Positions 6,064-13,799 of a DNA stretch of 13,799 bases are shown one piece after another. Numbering within the stretch: position 1 is the first letter of the stretch; each line of letters begins with the position of its first letter. Both the position numbers and the translations under genes were made by a program. This DNA is from Lachnospiraceae bacterium (GTDB lineage Bacteria; Bacillota; Clostridia; Lachnospirales; Lachnospiraceae): NCBI GenBank assembly GCA_900764225.1, contig CAAFNG010000209.1:1-13799 (forward strand). The letters run 5' to 3'. The notes beneath the pieces were generated by a model, which saw only the letters and a program-made list of their open reading frames with translations, had not been told where the DNA came from and ran no database searches.

Positions 6064-7104
6064 TTAGTCGCAGGCTGCCTTAAATTCTGTCCAGATCTTA
6101 TTGTATTCCTGCTCTGCCTCCTGGCTTACATTCTGTACGATCTCACCCTTGGTCACATCATCCGGAACAACCAGATTCTCATCTACCAGGTCATCAGCTG
6201 CTTTGTTTGTATTATAATATCCGATATAGTTGATACACTGTGCAGATACTTCCGGCTCCAGAATATAATTGATGAACTCATTAGCTGCTTTTGCATTCGG
6301 TGCATCACTTGGAACGAACATTCCCATGATACCGAAGCCAAGTCCCTCCTCCGGATAAACAACTTCAAGATCCGGATTATCCTTCAGTGCCTGTGTTACC
6401 TGTGAAGTATAAAGAAATGCCACACTGGCCTCGCCGTTAAGAAGTGCATTCTGTGTATTATCATCCTGGATCATGCGGATGTTCGGAGCCAGCTCTTTCA
6501 GCTTCTCACCGGTCTTGTCGATCACATCCACATCCTCTTCATTCATGCTCTCTCCCATGGACATCTGGGTGATTCCACAGATAACACGATAGTTTCCAAT
6601 AATTGCAATGCTGTCCTCAAGAGACGGATCCCAGAGATCCTTGTATCCTTTGATATCTATGTCTACCTGCTCCGGATCATAGACGATCAGCGGGATTCCG
6701 GCACCATATGGTACGGTATATTCATCGTCCGGATCATAGAACTGTCCCTGATAAAGTGGATTGATATTCTTGAAATTGGTAACAGTATTCTTATCGATCT
6801 TCTGGATAAGGCCTTCTTTTACTGCGTTTTCAATGATATAGTCGTCTGCAATGACAACATCGTAATCTCCGCCCTTTGCCTGGGAAAGCTTCTCAAGCAT
6901 GGTCTCATCGGTATCAAAGTTAGAGTAAATGATCTTTGTTCCGGTTTCTTTTTCGAAATTATCCAGTACCTCCTGCGGGAACATTCCTTCCCATGTGTAA
7001 AGTACCAGTTCGTCTTTATCCTTTGCACTGACGCTTACCCCCGTCATCACGGACGCGCCAAGAACTGTACATAACATAATCGCTGCTGCTTTTTTTGCTT
7101 TCAT
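6064..7104 (-). CDS. potD: PotD-like extracellular substrate-binding protein, no lipobox, altered ligand pocket
   Basis: A 346-residue periplasmic-binding-protein-fold protein of the PotD/PotF class. An N-terminal Sec signal (K2-K5, hydrophobic 7-22) ends in SVSA (24-27), a plausible type I cleavage site. C12 (IMLC) does not form a lipobox, unlike the usual lipid-anchored binding proteins of Gram-positive bacteria. The body aligns with E. coli PotD along its length, for example LYTWEG (35-40), YDVVIADDY (81-89), VPYGAGIP (131-138) and IGYYNTN (294-300). At the positions where E. coli PotD uses E36, D168, E171 and D257 to hold amines, by eye this protein has G40, N171, V174 and M260. It may therefore bind a non-polyamine or less basic ligand. 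A GGAGG stands 4 nt before the ATG. The gene lies 27 nt after the potC-potD fusion and 29 nt before enzyme I, so it is very likely cotranscribed. Confidence 0.88.
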   Translation of the reverse strand: MKAKKAAAIMLCTVLGASVMTGVSVSAKDKDELVLYTWEGMFPQEVLDNFEKETGTKIIYSNFDTDETMLEKLSQAKGGDYDVVIADDYIIENAVKEGLIQKIDKNTVTNFKNINPLYQGQFYDPDDEYTVPYGAGIPLIVYDPEQVDIDIKGYKDLWDPSLEDSIAIIGNYRVICGITQMSMGESMNEEDVDVIDKTGEKLKELAPNIRMIQDDNTQNALLNGEASVAFLYTSQVTQALKDNPDLEVVYPEEGLGFGIMGMFVPSDAPNAKAANEFINYILEPEVSAQCINYIGYYNTNKAADDLVDENLVVPDDVTKGEIVQNVSQEAEQEYNKIWTEFKAACD

Positions 7105-7131
7105 AGGACCTCCGTAATTATGTCTGTGTTA

Positions 7132-8985
7132 TTATTTTGCTTTTACTTTTGTCCAGAGCTCTGCGAATTTCTGTTTGATCTTCGGCTTCTGGTATGCAAA
7201 GATCTCATTCTTCGGATTGTCGATCTGCGGAATGTAGGAATCAATTCCCTCATAGGTTCCGTTCTTCATCTCCTCAAATGCACTCTTCACAGTAGAAGTA
7301 TATCCTACCTCTTCGGTATTGGAAAGAGCATTTTCATCATCCAGCATAAAATTGATGAACGCATGTGCCAGATCTACCTCACTGCAGTCCTTTGTGATGA
7401 CCATTGCATCATACCAGGTATTGGTTCCCTGCTGCGGTGTGTAATAATCAAGCTCCGGATTTTCGCTGATAATATAGGAAGCATCTCCGGAATAAACAAC
7501 GGCCATAGCCTTGTTTCCTGAGATCATATTATCGATCACATCATCGCCTGCATAGATCGGATCCATGGTATCTCTCTGCTGGATCAGCCATTCATAAGCC
7601 TCCTCGATCTCACTGAGTTTCGTGGTATTCATAGAATAACCTAACGCTTTCAGTGCGATCATAAAGGAATCCCTTTCGGAATCATACATGTAAACATTTC
7701 CTTTATATTTGGTATCTTTCAGGACATTCCAGCCTTCATTTTTCAGATCATCCTGTGATACAACATTCTTATTATAAAGGATTCCTACAGTTCCCCAGAA
7801 ATACGGGCAGGAATAACGGTTGCCCGGATCATATTCCTTATTCTGCACTTCCTTCATAAGTTTTTTGCTGTTCGGAATCTTTTTCCAGTCAAGAGCCTGG
7901 AGATATTCCTCTTTAATCAGTCTCTCGATCATATAGTCCGAAGGCACAAGCACATCATAACTCTCGCCGCTTGCAAGCTTGGTGTACATCATCTCGTTGG
8001 ATTCAAAAGTCTCGTACACAATGGTACAGTTAAACTCTTTTTCAAACTTATCAATAAGATTCAGATCCATGTATTCTCCTGCATTGTATACACGAAGTAC
8101 ATGATTTCCCTGGCTTACAATGGTCCATTTTCCAAGACCGACAACTATAACCACTGCTGTCACCGCTGCTACGATTTTTCTTGTTCTTGGTTTCAGCTTT
8201 TTGACGGTGGACGCCTGAAGCTTCGGCAGTACCAGATTTGCAAAAAGCAGCACCAGAACAATAACCAGGATTACGATCGTGGACAGCGCATTGATGGTCG
8301 GATTGATACGCTTCGTCATATTATATACAACGATGGAGATATTTTTGACTCCGTTTCCGGAAACAAAGTAGGAAATTACGAAATCGTCAAAGGACATGGT
8401 AAATGCCAGAAGCGCTCCCGCAAAAATTCCCTCTTTGATCATGGGTACGATAACCTTTGTCAGGGCCTGGTATGGCGTTGCACCAAGATCCATGGCAGCA
8501 TTGGCAAGGTTCGGGTCCAGATTACGCACCTTCGGATATACACTGGTGATCACATACGGCGTACAGAACGCGATATGTGCCAACAGCATGGTCAGATATC
8601 CCTTCGTCATTCCCAGTGAGGAAAAAAGAAGCATCAGTCCGATTGCTGTAACAATATCCGGATTCAGAATCGGAAAATTATTGATGGTAAGTACCATCTC
8701 CTTGAGAATTTTCCGGTTTTTGGAAAGTCCGATGGCAGTGATAGTTCCCAGTATTGTGGAGATAATCGTTGCAATGATCGCGATGGTCACAGAAACATAG
8801 ACAGCCTTGCTGATCTCCATGTTATTAAGAAGTTCACCGTACCAGCGCAGGGAAAAGCCTGTGAATCTTGTCAGTGACTTGGATGAGTTAAAGGAAAATA
8901 TCATCGTCACAAGAATCGGCAGGTAAAAAAATGCCAGACACAGCACAATATATAATTTTGAAAATATGGTATTTTTTCTTTTCAT
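7132..8985 (-). CDS. potC: PotC-PotD fusion: polyamine ABC permease joined to its substrate-binding domain
   Basis: A 617-residue fusion. Residues 1-255 are a PotC-type permease with about six membrane helices and the ATPase-coupling EAA loop NAAMDLGA (162-169) ending in IVPMI (179-183). A basic linker KKLKPRTRK (262-270) leads to an extra helix (about 271-290), which places residues 295-617, a complete PotD-like domain, outside the cell. Pocket residues known from E. coli PotD are largely kept: E304, Y305, S349, Y351, D439, W524, D526 and Y562. W34 of PotD is replaced by A302 in YNAGEY, D168 by S436 and W229 by Y498. Putrescine or spermidine import is the likely role, with the PotA and PotB encoded just upstream. 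AAAGGAGG overlaps the potB stop, 6 nt before the ATG. There is no frameshift; the fusion is one continuous reading frame. Confidence 0.93.
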   Translation of the reverse strand: MKRKNTIFSKLYIVLCLAFFYLPILVTMIFSFNSSKSLTRFTGFSLRWYGELLNNMEISKAVYVSVTIAIIATIISTILGTITAIGLSKNRKILKEMVLTINNFPILNPDIVTAIGLMLLFSSLGMTKGYLTMLLAHIAFCTPYVITSVYPKVRNLDPNLANAAMDLGATPYQALTKVIVPMIKEGIFAGALLAFTMSFDDFVISYFVSGNGVKNISIVVYNMTKRINPTINALSTIVILVIVLVLLFANLVLPKLQASTVKKLKPRTRKIVAAVTAVVIVVGLGKWTIVSQGNHVLRVYNAGEYMDLNLIDKFEKEFNCTIVYETFESNEMMYTKLASGESYDVLVPSDYMIERLIKEEYLQALDWKKIPNSKKLMKEVQNKEYDPGNRYSCPYFWGTVGILYNKNVVSQDDLKNEGWNVLKDTKYKGNVYMYDSERDSFMIALKALGYSMNTTKLSEIEEAYEWLIQQRDTMDPIYAGDDVIDNMISGNKAMAVVYSGDASYIISENPELDYYTPQQGTNTWYDAMVITKDCSEVDLAHAFINFMLDDENALSNTEEVGYTSTVKSAFEEMKNGTYEGIDSYIPQIDNPKNEIFAYQKPKIKQKFAELWTKVKAK

Positions 8986-8997
8986 CTCCTGCCTCCT

Positions 8998-9816
8998 TTA
9001 ATCATCCTGGGTATCCATCTTCTTCATCAGGCTCATAAAGATCAGGATGATCACAGCCAGGATCAGAGAGATGGCACTTCCGAAGTTCCAGTCACCTACA
9101 GAGATAAACTGTGACTCGATCAGGTTACCGATCAGCATATACTGGCCGCCGCCGAGAAGCTTCGGAATAACGAAGCTTGAGATTGCCAGCAGGAATACCA
9201 TCATAACACCATTCACCACACCCGGCATGGAAAGCTTCCAGGTTACTTTCCAGAAAGTCTGAAACGGATTGGCTCCAAGGTCATTAGCTGCCTCGATCAG
9301 TGACTTGTCCATTTTGCTTAAGGATGTGTGGATCGGAATGATCATAAATGGCATAAAGTTACATACCAGTCCCACGATAACAGAAAAATCTGTGTACATC
9401 ATGGTGATCGGTGAAATGCCGAGAAGCTTCAGAAGACTGTTCATCAGTCCGTTATCTGAAAGGATATTCATCCATGCGTAAGTACGCAAAAGCATATTGA
9501 TCCACATGGGGATCGTTACCATCAGGATCAGAAAGCTCTGCACCTTTTCGGAATATTTTGAAATAATATAGGCCAGAGGATATCCGCATACAAGGCAGAT
9601 AACTGTCGTCACGATACCCAGACGAAAAGATTTCAGAATTACATTTAAATATGTAGCTTCCAGGAATTTTGCAAAATTCGCCCATGTAAAGTGCAGGGTC
9701 AGCACCTCATTTCCATCTGAGGTAAAGGCGTAGAGCACGATCAGGATCAGTGGCACTACGATCAGGATCAGAGACCAGATGATATATGGCTTGATCAGAT
9801 GTTTGAACTGTTTCAT
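8998..9816 (-). CDS. potB: PotB, polyamine-type ABC transporter permease (set 1)
   Basis: A 272-residue inner-membrane permease with about six helices and an EAA coupling loop, IEAANDLGANPFQTFWKV (174-191), that contacts the ATPase. With the fused PotC it should form the transmembrane channel. The start at 9816 is preferred over an in-frame ATG at 9837 because GGGAGG (9823-9828) lies 6 nt before it, and because it makes a one-base TAATG overlap with the potA stop, a classic coupling arrangement. The 9837 start has no clear site and would lie inside potA. The next gene, the PotC-PotD fusion, begins 12 nt after its stop. The length is usual for PotB. Confidence 0.92.
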   Translation of the reverse strand: MKQFKHLIKPYIIWSLILIVVPLILIVLYAFTSDGNEVLTLHFTWANFAKFLEATYLNVILKSFRLGIVTTVICLVCGYPLAYIISKYSEKVQSFLILMVTIPMWINMLLRTYAWMNILSDNGLMNSLLKLLGISPITMMYTDFSVIVGLVCNFMPFMIIPIHTSLSKMDKSLIEAANDLGANPFQTFWKVTWKLSMPGVVNGVMMVFLLAISSFVIPKLLGGGQYMLIGNLIESQFISVGDWNFGSAISLILAVIILIFMSLMKKMDTQDD

Positions 9817-10862
9817 TAGTATCCTCCCATTCTGCACATAACATGGATATCCTCCGGACCGAATTTCAGTCCTACCTCACGTCCCACTGCCGCATAGTCC
9901 GTAGTGTGTACCATGTATGTGCGAAGCTCCGTTTCGATCAGGATCTCATAATGCACGCCTTTGAACGTAATGTTCTTGACGATTCCACGGATCTTGGCCT
10001 GATCCGGTTCTACGATATCCAGATCCTCCGGGCGGAGAACTACCTCGATCGCTTCATTGTCCTCAAAGCCTTTATCTACGCATTCAAACTGGAAACCATC
10101 GAATTCCACGAGAAAATCTTTGATCATGGTTCCCTCAATGATATTGGATTCCCCGATGAAGCTTGCCACAAAACGGTTCCCCGGCTCATTATAGATGTCC
10201 GTCGGGTTTCCGATCTGCTGGATCTCACCATTGTTCATGACAACCACGGTATCGGACATGGAAAGTGCCTCCTCCTGGTCATGAGTGACATAGATAAATG
10301 TGATTCCAACCTCCTGCTGGATCTTTTTCAGTTCAAACTGCATCTGCTTACGGATCTTTGCATCCAGAGCACCAAGCGGCTCATCCAGAAGAAGGACTTT
10401 CGGCTCATTGACAAGTGCTCTCGCAATGGCAACTCGCTGCTGCTGGCCTCCGGAAAGAAGGGTGACATCTCTTTTTTCGAAGCCCTCCAGACCTACCATC
10501 TTCAGCATTCTTTTTACTTTCTGCTCGATCACGGATTTATCCACTTTTTTCAGGTTCAGGCCGAAACCGATATTGTCCATAACATTGAGATGCGGAAACA
10601 GTGCGTATTTCTGGAATACAGTGTTGATTTCTCGCTTATATGGAGGAAGCTTGGATATCTCAATACCGTTAAAAAGCACCTCTCCGCCGCTTGGCTCCTC
10701 AAAGCCTGCGATAATTCTTAAGGTTGTTGTTTTTCCACAGCCGCTGGGTCCCAGAAGCGTAAGGAATTCGTTTTCGTGGATGTCCAGATTGATACCACGA
10801 AGCACCTGCTGGTCATCAAAGTTTTTTGTGAGATTCTTTAACTCGATCAGTTTATTGCTCAT
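9816..10862 (-). CDS. potA: PotA, polyamine-type ABC transporter ATPase (set 1)
   Basis: A 348-residue cytoplasmic ATPase that powers the PotB/PotC pair. Nucleotide-binding motifs are all intact: Walker [10 protein letters not shown] (38-46), Q-loop Q84, signature LSGGQQQR (136-143), Walker B VLLLDEP (156-162) and switch H194. A C-terminal TOBE/regulatory domain runs from about 275 to 345. Its start ATGA overlaps the stop of the upstream potC by 4 nt, with AAGGGG 8 nt before the ATG, and its stop overlaps potB by one base. It is therefore translationally coupled on both sides. It is clearly a diverged paralogue of the second PotA at 12488-13648, so the two could be exchangeable or dedicated to separate permeases. 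Confidence 0.95.
   Translation of the reverse strand: MSNKLIELKNLTKNFDDQQVLRGINLDIHENEFLTLLGPSGCGKTTTLRIIAGFEEPSGGEVLFNGIEISKLPPYKREINTVFQKYALFPHLNVMDNIGFGLNLKKVDKSVIEQKVKRMLKMVGLEGFEKRDVTLLSGGQQQRVAIARALVNEPKVLLLDEPLGALDAKIRKQMQFELKKIQQEVGITFIYVTHDQEEALSMSDTVVVMNNGEIQQIGNPTDIYNEPGNRFVASFIGESNIIEGTMIKDFLVEFDGFQFECVDKGFEDNEAIEVVLRPEDLDIVEPDQAKIRGIVKNITFKGVHYEILIETELRTYMVHTTDYAAVGREVGLKFGPEDIHVMCRMGGY
9823..9828 (-). promoter_or_regulatory. Ribosome binding site deciding the potB start (set 1)
   Basis: GGGAGG on the minus strand lies 6 nt before ATG 9816 and inside the last codons of potA. It supports a 272-residue PotB rather than the 7-residue longer form. Confidence 0.8.
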
Positions 10863-11644
10863 CTCTTATTCCCCTTCCCGCGTTTTCCCAGGATCAGATA
10901 CACAGCCAGCACAAGAAGGATCACTCCCAGCATGATCGTGCAAAGTGCATTAATCTCCGGCGTAACGCCTGTTTTCATCTGTGTGTAAACTTTTATCGGC
11001 AGCGTGGATACACGCGGACCGGTCACAAAAATGCTGATCACCACATCATCCATGGACATGGCGAAGGCCAGCAAAGAGCCGGATATAACAGCCGGCATGA
11101 TCAGTGGCAGGGTAATGTCCCAAAACGCCCGAAACGAGCTGGCGCCAAGATCTCTGGCAGCCTCTTCCAGGGACGGGTCCATTCCCACAAGCCTTGCTTT
11201 CACTTCCATTAATATATAGGGCACACAGAAAACCGTATGTCCGATAAGAAGTGTCAGCATTCCAAATGGCAGATTCAGCATATAGAAAAATGCCATCAGT
11301 ACCATTCCCAGAATAATTTCCGGGATCATCAGCGGAAGAATGGATATATATTCCATCACTCCCTTTGTTTTCCAGTGGATCCGGGACATTCCTACAGCCC
11401 CCAGTGTTCCGATCACTGCAGATACCCCGCAGCTCGCCACACCAAGGACCAGACTGTTTTTCAAAGCCTGGATCATATCCCGGTCACGAAACAGTTCCTG
11501 ATACCATTTCAGCGAAAATCCTGTAAAATGTACCGGAAGCCGTGACTCGTTAAAAGAAAATACCACGACCACCCCAATGGGCAGATACATCAGAAAAAAC
11601 AGAATGCCTAAGTATAATCCTGATAATTTAGAATTTTTTTTCAT
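10859..11644 (-). CDS. potC: PotC, polyamine-type ABC transporter permease (set 2)
   Basis: A 261-residue membrane permease with about six helices (first about 9-30, last about 235-252) and an EAA loop, [18 protein letters not shown] (160-177), followed by TLPLIMP. It carries no binding domain, unlike the PotC of set 1, and ends normally with a short basic tail (GKRGKGNKR). The ATGA start overlaps the potB stop by 4 nt, with GGAGGG 6 nt upstream, and its TGA overlaps the next potA start by 4 nt. It should pair with the PotB at 11641-12495 and be driven by either PotA. No binding protein is encoded directly after it, so its partner is probably the free PotD-like protein at 6064-7104. Confidence 0.93.
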   Translation of the reverse strand: MKKNSKLSGLYLGILFFLMYLPIGVVVVFSFNESRLPVHFTGFSLKWYQELFRDRDMIQALKNSLVLGVASCGVSAVIGTLGAVGMSRIHWKTKGVMEYISILPLMIPEIILGMVLMAFFYMLNLPFGMLTLLIGHTVFCVPYILMEVKARLVGMDPSLEEAARDLGASSFRAFWDITLPLIMPAVISGSLLAFAMSMDDVVISIFVTGPRVSTLPIKVYTQMKTGVTPEINALCTIMLGVILLVLAVYLILGKRGKGNKR

Positions 11645-12495
11645 CCCATTCCCTCCAGTGCTTTTACATTGGTAACTTTTCTGTAAATAACGATCATCAG
11701 CGTAGTCAGTATCATCAGAACAACTGCCAGTGCCGCCGCAAACGGCCAGTTATTTCCTCTTGTCATCTGCTCCTGGATCAGGCTTCCCACCAGTACGATC
11801 TTATTTCCGCCAAGAATATCTGCGATAAAAAACAGTCCCATTGACGGAATAAAGGTCAGAATAATTCCCGACAGAAGTCCCGGCAGGGTCAGCCTAAACG
11901 TAACGCTCCAGAATGCCTGCCAGCTGCTGGCTCCCAGATCTCTGGCTGCCTCGATCAGTGACCAGTCCAGTTTTTCCGCACTGGAATACACGGACAATGC
12001 CATAAAAGGAAGCAGTACATAGATCATTCCGATCACGATAGCCGGATAACTGTACAGAATTTTCAGAGGTTCCTGAATAATTCCGATTTTCAGTAAAATA
12101 TAATTCAGAAGGCCTTTTTTCTGAAGGATAATGATCCAGCCGTAAAGACGGATCAGCGAATTCACCCAGAACGGAAGCATCAGAAGAAGCATCGCCAGCT
12201 TCTTTTTTCCCTCGGAAAGCTTTGCCATAAAATACCCGAAAGGATATCCAATCAGACAGATGATCACTGTACTGGTGATGGCAAGCTTAAAAGAGCCTGT
12301 AAAAGTCTGCAGATATACCGGCTCCAGGATCTGCCTATAATTATCTAGGGTAAATTTCCAGTTTACGCCATAACCGCCATCTGCTGTGGAAAAGCTCAGC
12401 GCAATTACATACAGAAGCGGCAGTGCAACAAAGATCAGCGTAAAAATATACAGTGGCAGGATCATCCATACGGAGCCTGCTTTTCGCTTACGCAT
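11641..12495 (-). CDS. potB: PotB, polyamine-type ABC transporter permease (set 2)
   Basis: A 284-residue membrane permease with about six helices (first about 9-33) and the EAA loop [18 protein letters not shown] (181-198) followed by LTLPG. The start at 12495 is chosen because GGAGG (12501-12505) stands 5 nt before it and because it gives the usual basic PotB N-terminus (MRKRK). In-frame ATGs at 12507 and 12534 lie further inside potA and lack clear sites. With this start the gene overlaps the potA stop by 8 nt, and its own stop overlaps potC by 4 nt. It is the membrane partner of the PotC at 10859-11644. The transported compound is inferred to be a polyamine-like cation from the family only. 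Confidence 0.9.
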   Translation of the reverse strand: MRKRKAGSVWMILPLYIFTLIFVALPLLYVIALSFSTADGGYGVNWKFTLDNYRQILEPVYLQTFTGSFKLAITSTVIICLIGYPFGYFMAKLSEGKKKLAMLLLMLPFWVNSLIRLYGWIIILQKKGLLNYILLKIGIIQEPLKILYSYPAIVIGMIYVLLPFMALSVYSSAEKLDWSLIEAARDLGASSWQAFWSVTFRLTLPGLLSGIILTFIPSMGLFFIADILGGNKIVLVGSLIQEQMTRGNNWPFAAALAVVLMILTTLMIVIYRKVTNVKALEGMG

Positions 12496-13648
12496 TGATG
12501 CCTCCATGGGAACTACTGTGTCCCTCATCTGCATTTTGCTCCTCGCGGTCTACCAGCACAGCATCCTGGGGCTGAAAGCTTAAAAATACTTTTTCTCCTA
12601 CATTTACATTCATGTCGATGCCGTAACGGCTGGCTACAACATTCTGCTTTTCTGACATTTTCAGGACTACGCGGAGCTGACCACCTGCGAAGGTTTTTTC
12701 GGTGACTTCTGCCTGGAGGACGTGTATTCTCTGCGTCTGAATTTCAGAATATTTATTCAGATGAATGTTTTCGCTTCTTACTGCAAATGTGACTTTTTCT
12801 CCTGACTTCGGCGGATTTTTTTCTGAGGATATATCCACCAGTACTTCTCCGCTTTCGGTTTTTATTCTAATACAACGATTACTGCTGTCATTATTCGGCT
12901 CTTTTGCTACAACACCTTTAAGTATATTTGCATTTCCCACAAAAGTCGCAACGTAACTGGTCTTTGGATGATTGTAGATCTCATCCGGGGTTCCTATCTG
13001 CTCAAAACGTCCATGATTCATCACTGCAATGGTATCCGACATGTTAATTGCCTCTTCCTGGTCATGCGTGATATAGATAAAAGTGATTCCCAGCTTTTTC
13101 TGCAAATGCTTCAGCTCATGCTGCATAGCACGGCGCAGCTGCAGGTCCAGTGCTCCCAGCGGCTCATCCAGAAGAAGCACCTCCGGATTGTTGACCAGAG
13201 CTCTTGCAATGGCTACTCTCTGTCGCTGTCCTCCGGAAAGCTCAGAGGGTTTACGTTTCTCGAATCCGGAAAGCTGAACCAGCTCCAGTATTTCTTTTAC
13301 CTTCTGGTTAATCTCTTTTTTAGGTGTTTTTTTCAGCTTCAGCCCGTAGCCTATATTATCAGCAACATTCATATGGGGAAAAAGTGCATAATTCTGGAAC
13401 ACGGTATTTACATTGTGCTGATTGGGTTCCAGAGATGTCACATCCTTTCCATTCAGAAAAACCTGCCCGGAATCCGGCTGTTCCAGCCCTGCTATAATAC
13501 GCAGAGTCGTTGTCTTGCCACAGCCGGAAGAACCCAGCAATGTAACAAATTCACTTTTTCGGGCGGTAAGACAGATGCCTTCCAGGACGTCCTCCCCTTC
13601 CTGGAAGCTCTTTTTTATATTTTTCAGTTCTAATGAAATTTCGGACAT
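12488..13648 (-). CDS. potA: PotA, polyamine-type ABC transporter ATPase (set 2), first gene of the pot run
   Basis: A 386-residue cytoplasmic ATPase with Walker A GSSGCGKTT (39-47), Q-loop Q85, signature LSGGQRQR (137-144), Walker B VLLLDEP (157-163) and switch H195. The C-terminal regulatory/TOBE part (about 240-366) is longer than in the second PotA and ends in a hydrophilic tail rich in Glu, Asp, Ser and His (368-386). That tail overlaps the potB start, so its last residues may be set partly by the overlap. AAGGAG lies 6 nt before the ATG at 13648. It is the first gene of the eight-gene run visible here; about 150 nt of upstream DNA is in the window, with no strong promoter but possible operator repeats. 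The ATPase call is firm and the substrate class is inferred from the family. Confidence 0.94.
   Translation of the reverse strand: MSEISLELKNIKKSFQEGEDVLEGICLTARKSEFVTLLGSSGCGKTTTLRIIAGLEQPDSGQVFLNGKDVTSLEPNQHNVNTVFQNYALFPHMNVADNIGYGLKLKKTPKKEINQKVKEILELVQLSGFEKRKPSELSGGQRQRVAIARALVNNPEVLLLDEPLGALDLQLRRAMQHELKHLQKKLGITFIYITHDQEEAINMSDTIAVMNHGRFEQIGTPDEIYNHPKTSYVATFVGNANILKGVVAKEPNNDSSNRCIRIKTESGEVLVDISSEKNPPKSGEKVTFAVRSENIHLNKYSEIQTQRIHVLQAEVTEKTFAGGQLRVVLKMSEKQNVVASRYGIDMNVNVGEKVFLSFQPQDAVLVDREEQNADEGHSSSHGGINA
12501..12505 (-). promoter_or_regulatory. Ribosome binding site deciding the potB start (set 2)
   Basis: GGAGG on the minus strand lies 5 nt before ATG 12495, within the last codons of potA. 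It favours the 284-residue PotB over longer forms starting at 12507 or 12534. Confidence 0.75.
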
Positions 13649-13799
13649 TTATTTCTCCTTGTCTTTCTCTCTGTTACAATATCCTCTTCTTCCTGACACT
13701 TAACCAGGTAACTTCAAAACAATTTATTCAAATTACTCAGATACAGGCATCCTCTTCTCTATTTGGCTATTAACCTAATAGTACAAAATAGTTTATAGC
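13649..13799 (-). promoter_or_regulatory. Leader and upstream region of the pot run, with repeats
   Basis: This 151-nt AT-rich stretch up to the window edge has no open reading frame of note. I find no convincing -35/-10 pair, so the promoter may lie partly outside the window. It contains a palindrome, CTATTA-ACC-TAATAG (13767-13781), and, on the minus strand, two related 10-mers in tandem (ACTATTTTGT, ACTATTAGGT). A perfect 10-bp direct repeat, ATCCTCTTCT on the plus strand, occurs at 13681-13690 and 13749-13758. These are candidate regulator sites only. No known riboswitch was recognised. Confidence 0.4.

Noticed and set aside
9737..9771. A 14-bp direct repeat (ACGATCAGGATCAG twice, 21 bp apart)
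   Set aside because: It lies in frame inside potB and encodes the repeated LILIV of a membrane helix, so protein composition explains it.
9843..10721. A 292-codon open frame on the plus strand opposite potA
   Set aside because: It is antisense to an ATPase with all its motifs intact. A similar shadow lies opposite the other potA (12968-13633), a known result of their codon use.

Overview
The window looks like a chromosomal stretch from a Gram-positive anaerobe of the Clostridia, most likely Lachnospiraceae. The clues are strong GGAGG-type ribosome binding sites, moderate GC, a CpsB-type PHP phosphatase next to an LCP protein, and a PotC-PotD fusion. This assignment is an inference; no rRNA or other marker gene is present. 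Almost everything is on the minus strand. The only plus-strand gene is the homocysteine methyltransferase.

Region 1 (1-3011, minus) is a capsule or exopolysaccharide module, transcribed right to left: a CpsB/CapC-family PHP tyrosine phosphatase, a polyprenyl glycosylphosphotransferase that starts glycan synthesis, and the first 237 residues of an LCP (LytR-CpsA-Psr) protein that would attach the finished glycan to peptidoglycan. A near-ideal sigma-A type promoter (perfect -10, 17-bp spacer) lies about 130 nt upstream of the phosphatase, with a perfect 7-bp-arm palindrome on its -35 edge. A weaker promoter lies just before the LCP gene. No partner BY-kinase is visible.

Region 2 (3012-4242) holds a divergent intergenic region and a standalone zinc-type homocysteine S-methyltransferase resembling the N-terminal module of MetH. 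It converges on region 3 across a nested-hairpin terminator that should work in both directions.

Region 3 (13648 down to 4382, minus) is a tightly packed eight-gene run of about 9.3 kb: potA-potB-potC (set 2), potA-potB-potC::potD fusion (set 1), a free PotD-like binding protein, and a PTS enzyme I paralogue. The first five genes overlap by 1-8 nt, and the rest are 12-29 nt apart. There are therefore two complete polyamine-type ABC transporters (two ATPases, four permease chains) and two binding proteins: one tethered to its permease by fusion, the other apparently secreted without a lipid anchor. The fused binding domain keeps most polyamine-pocket residues known from E. coli PotD. The free one has lost nearly all the acidic ones, so it may bind something else. 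My working model is that the fusion serves the potAB-CD transporter for putrescine/spermidine, while the free protein serves the upstream potABC set with a different ligand. The enzyme I at the end has an atypical phosphohistidine loop, and its link to transport is unexplained. No RNA genes, mobile elements or CRISPR arrays were seen.
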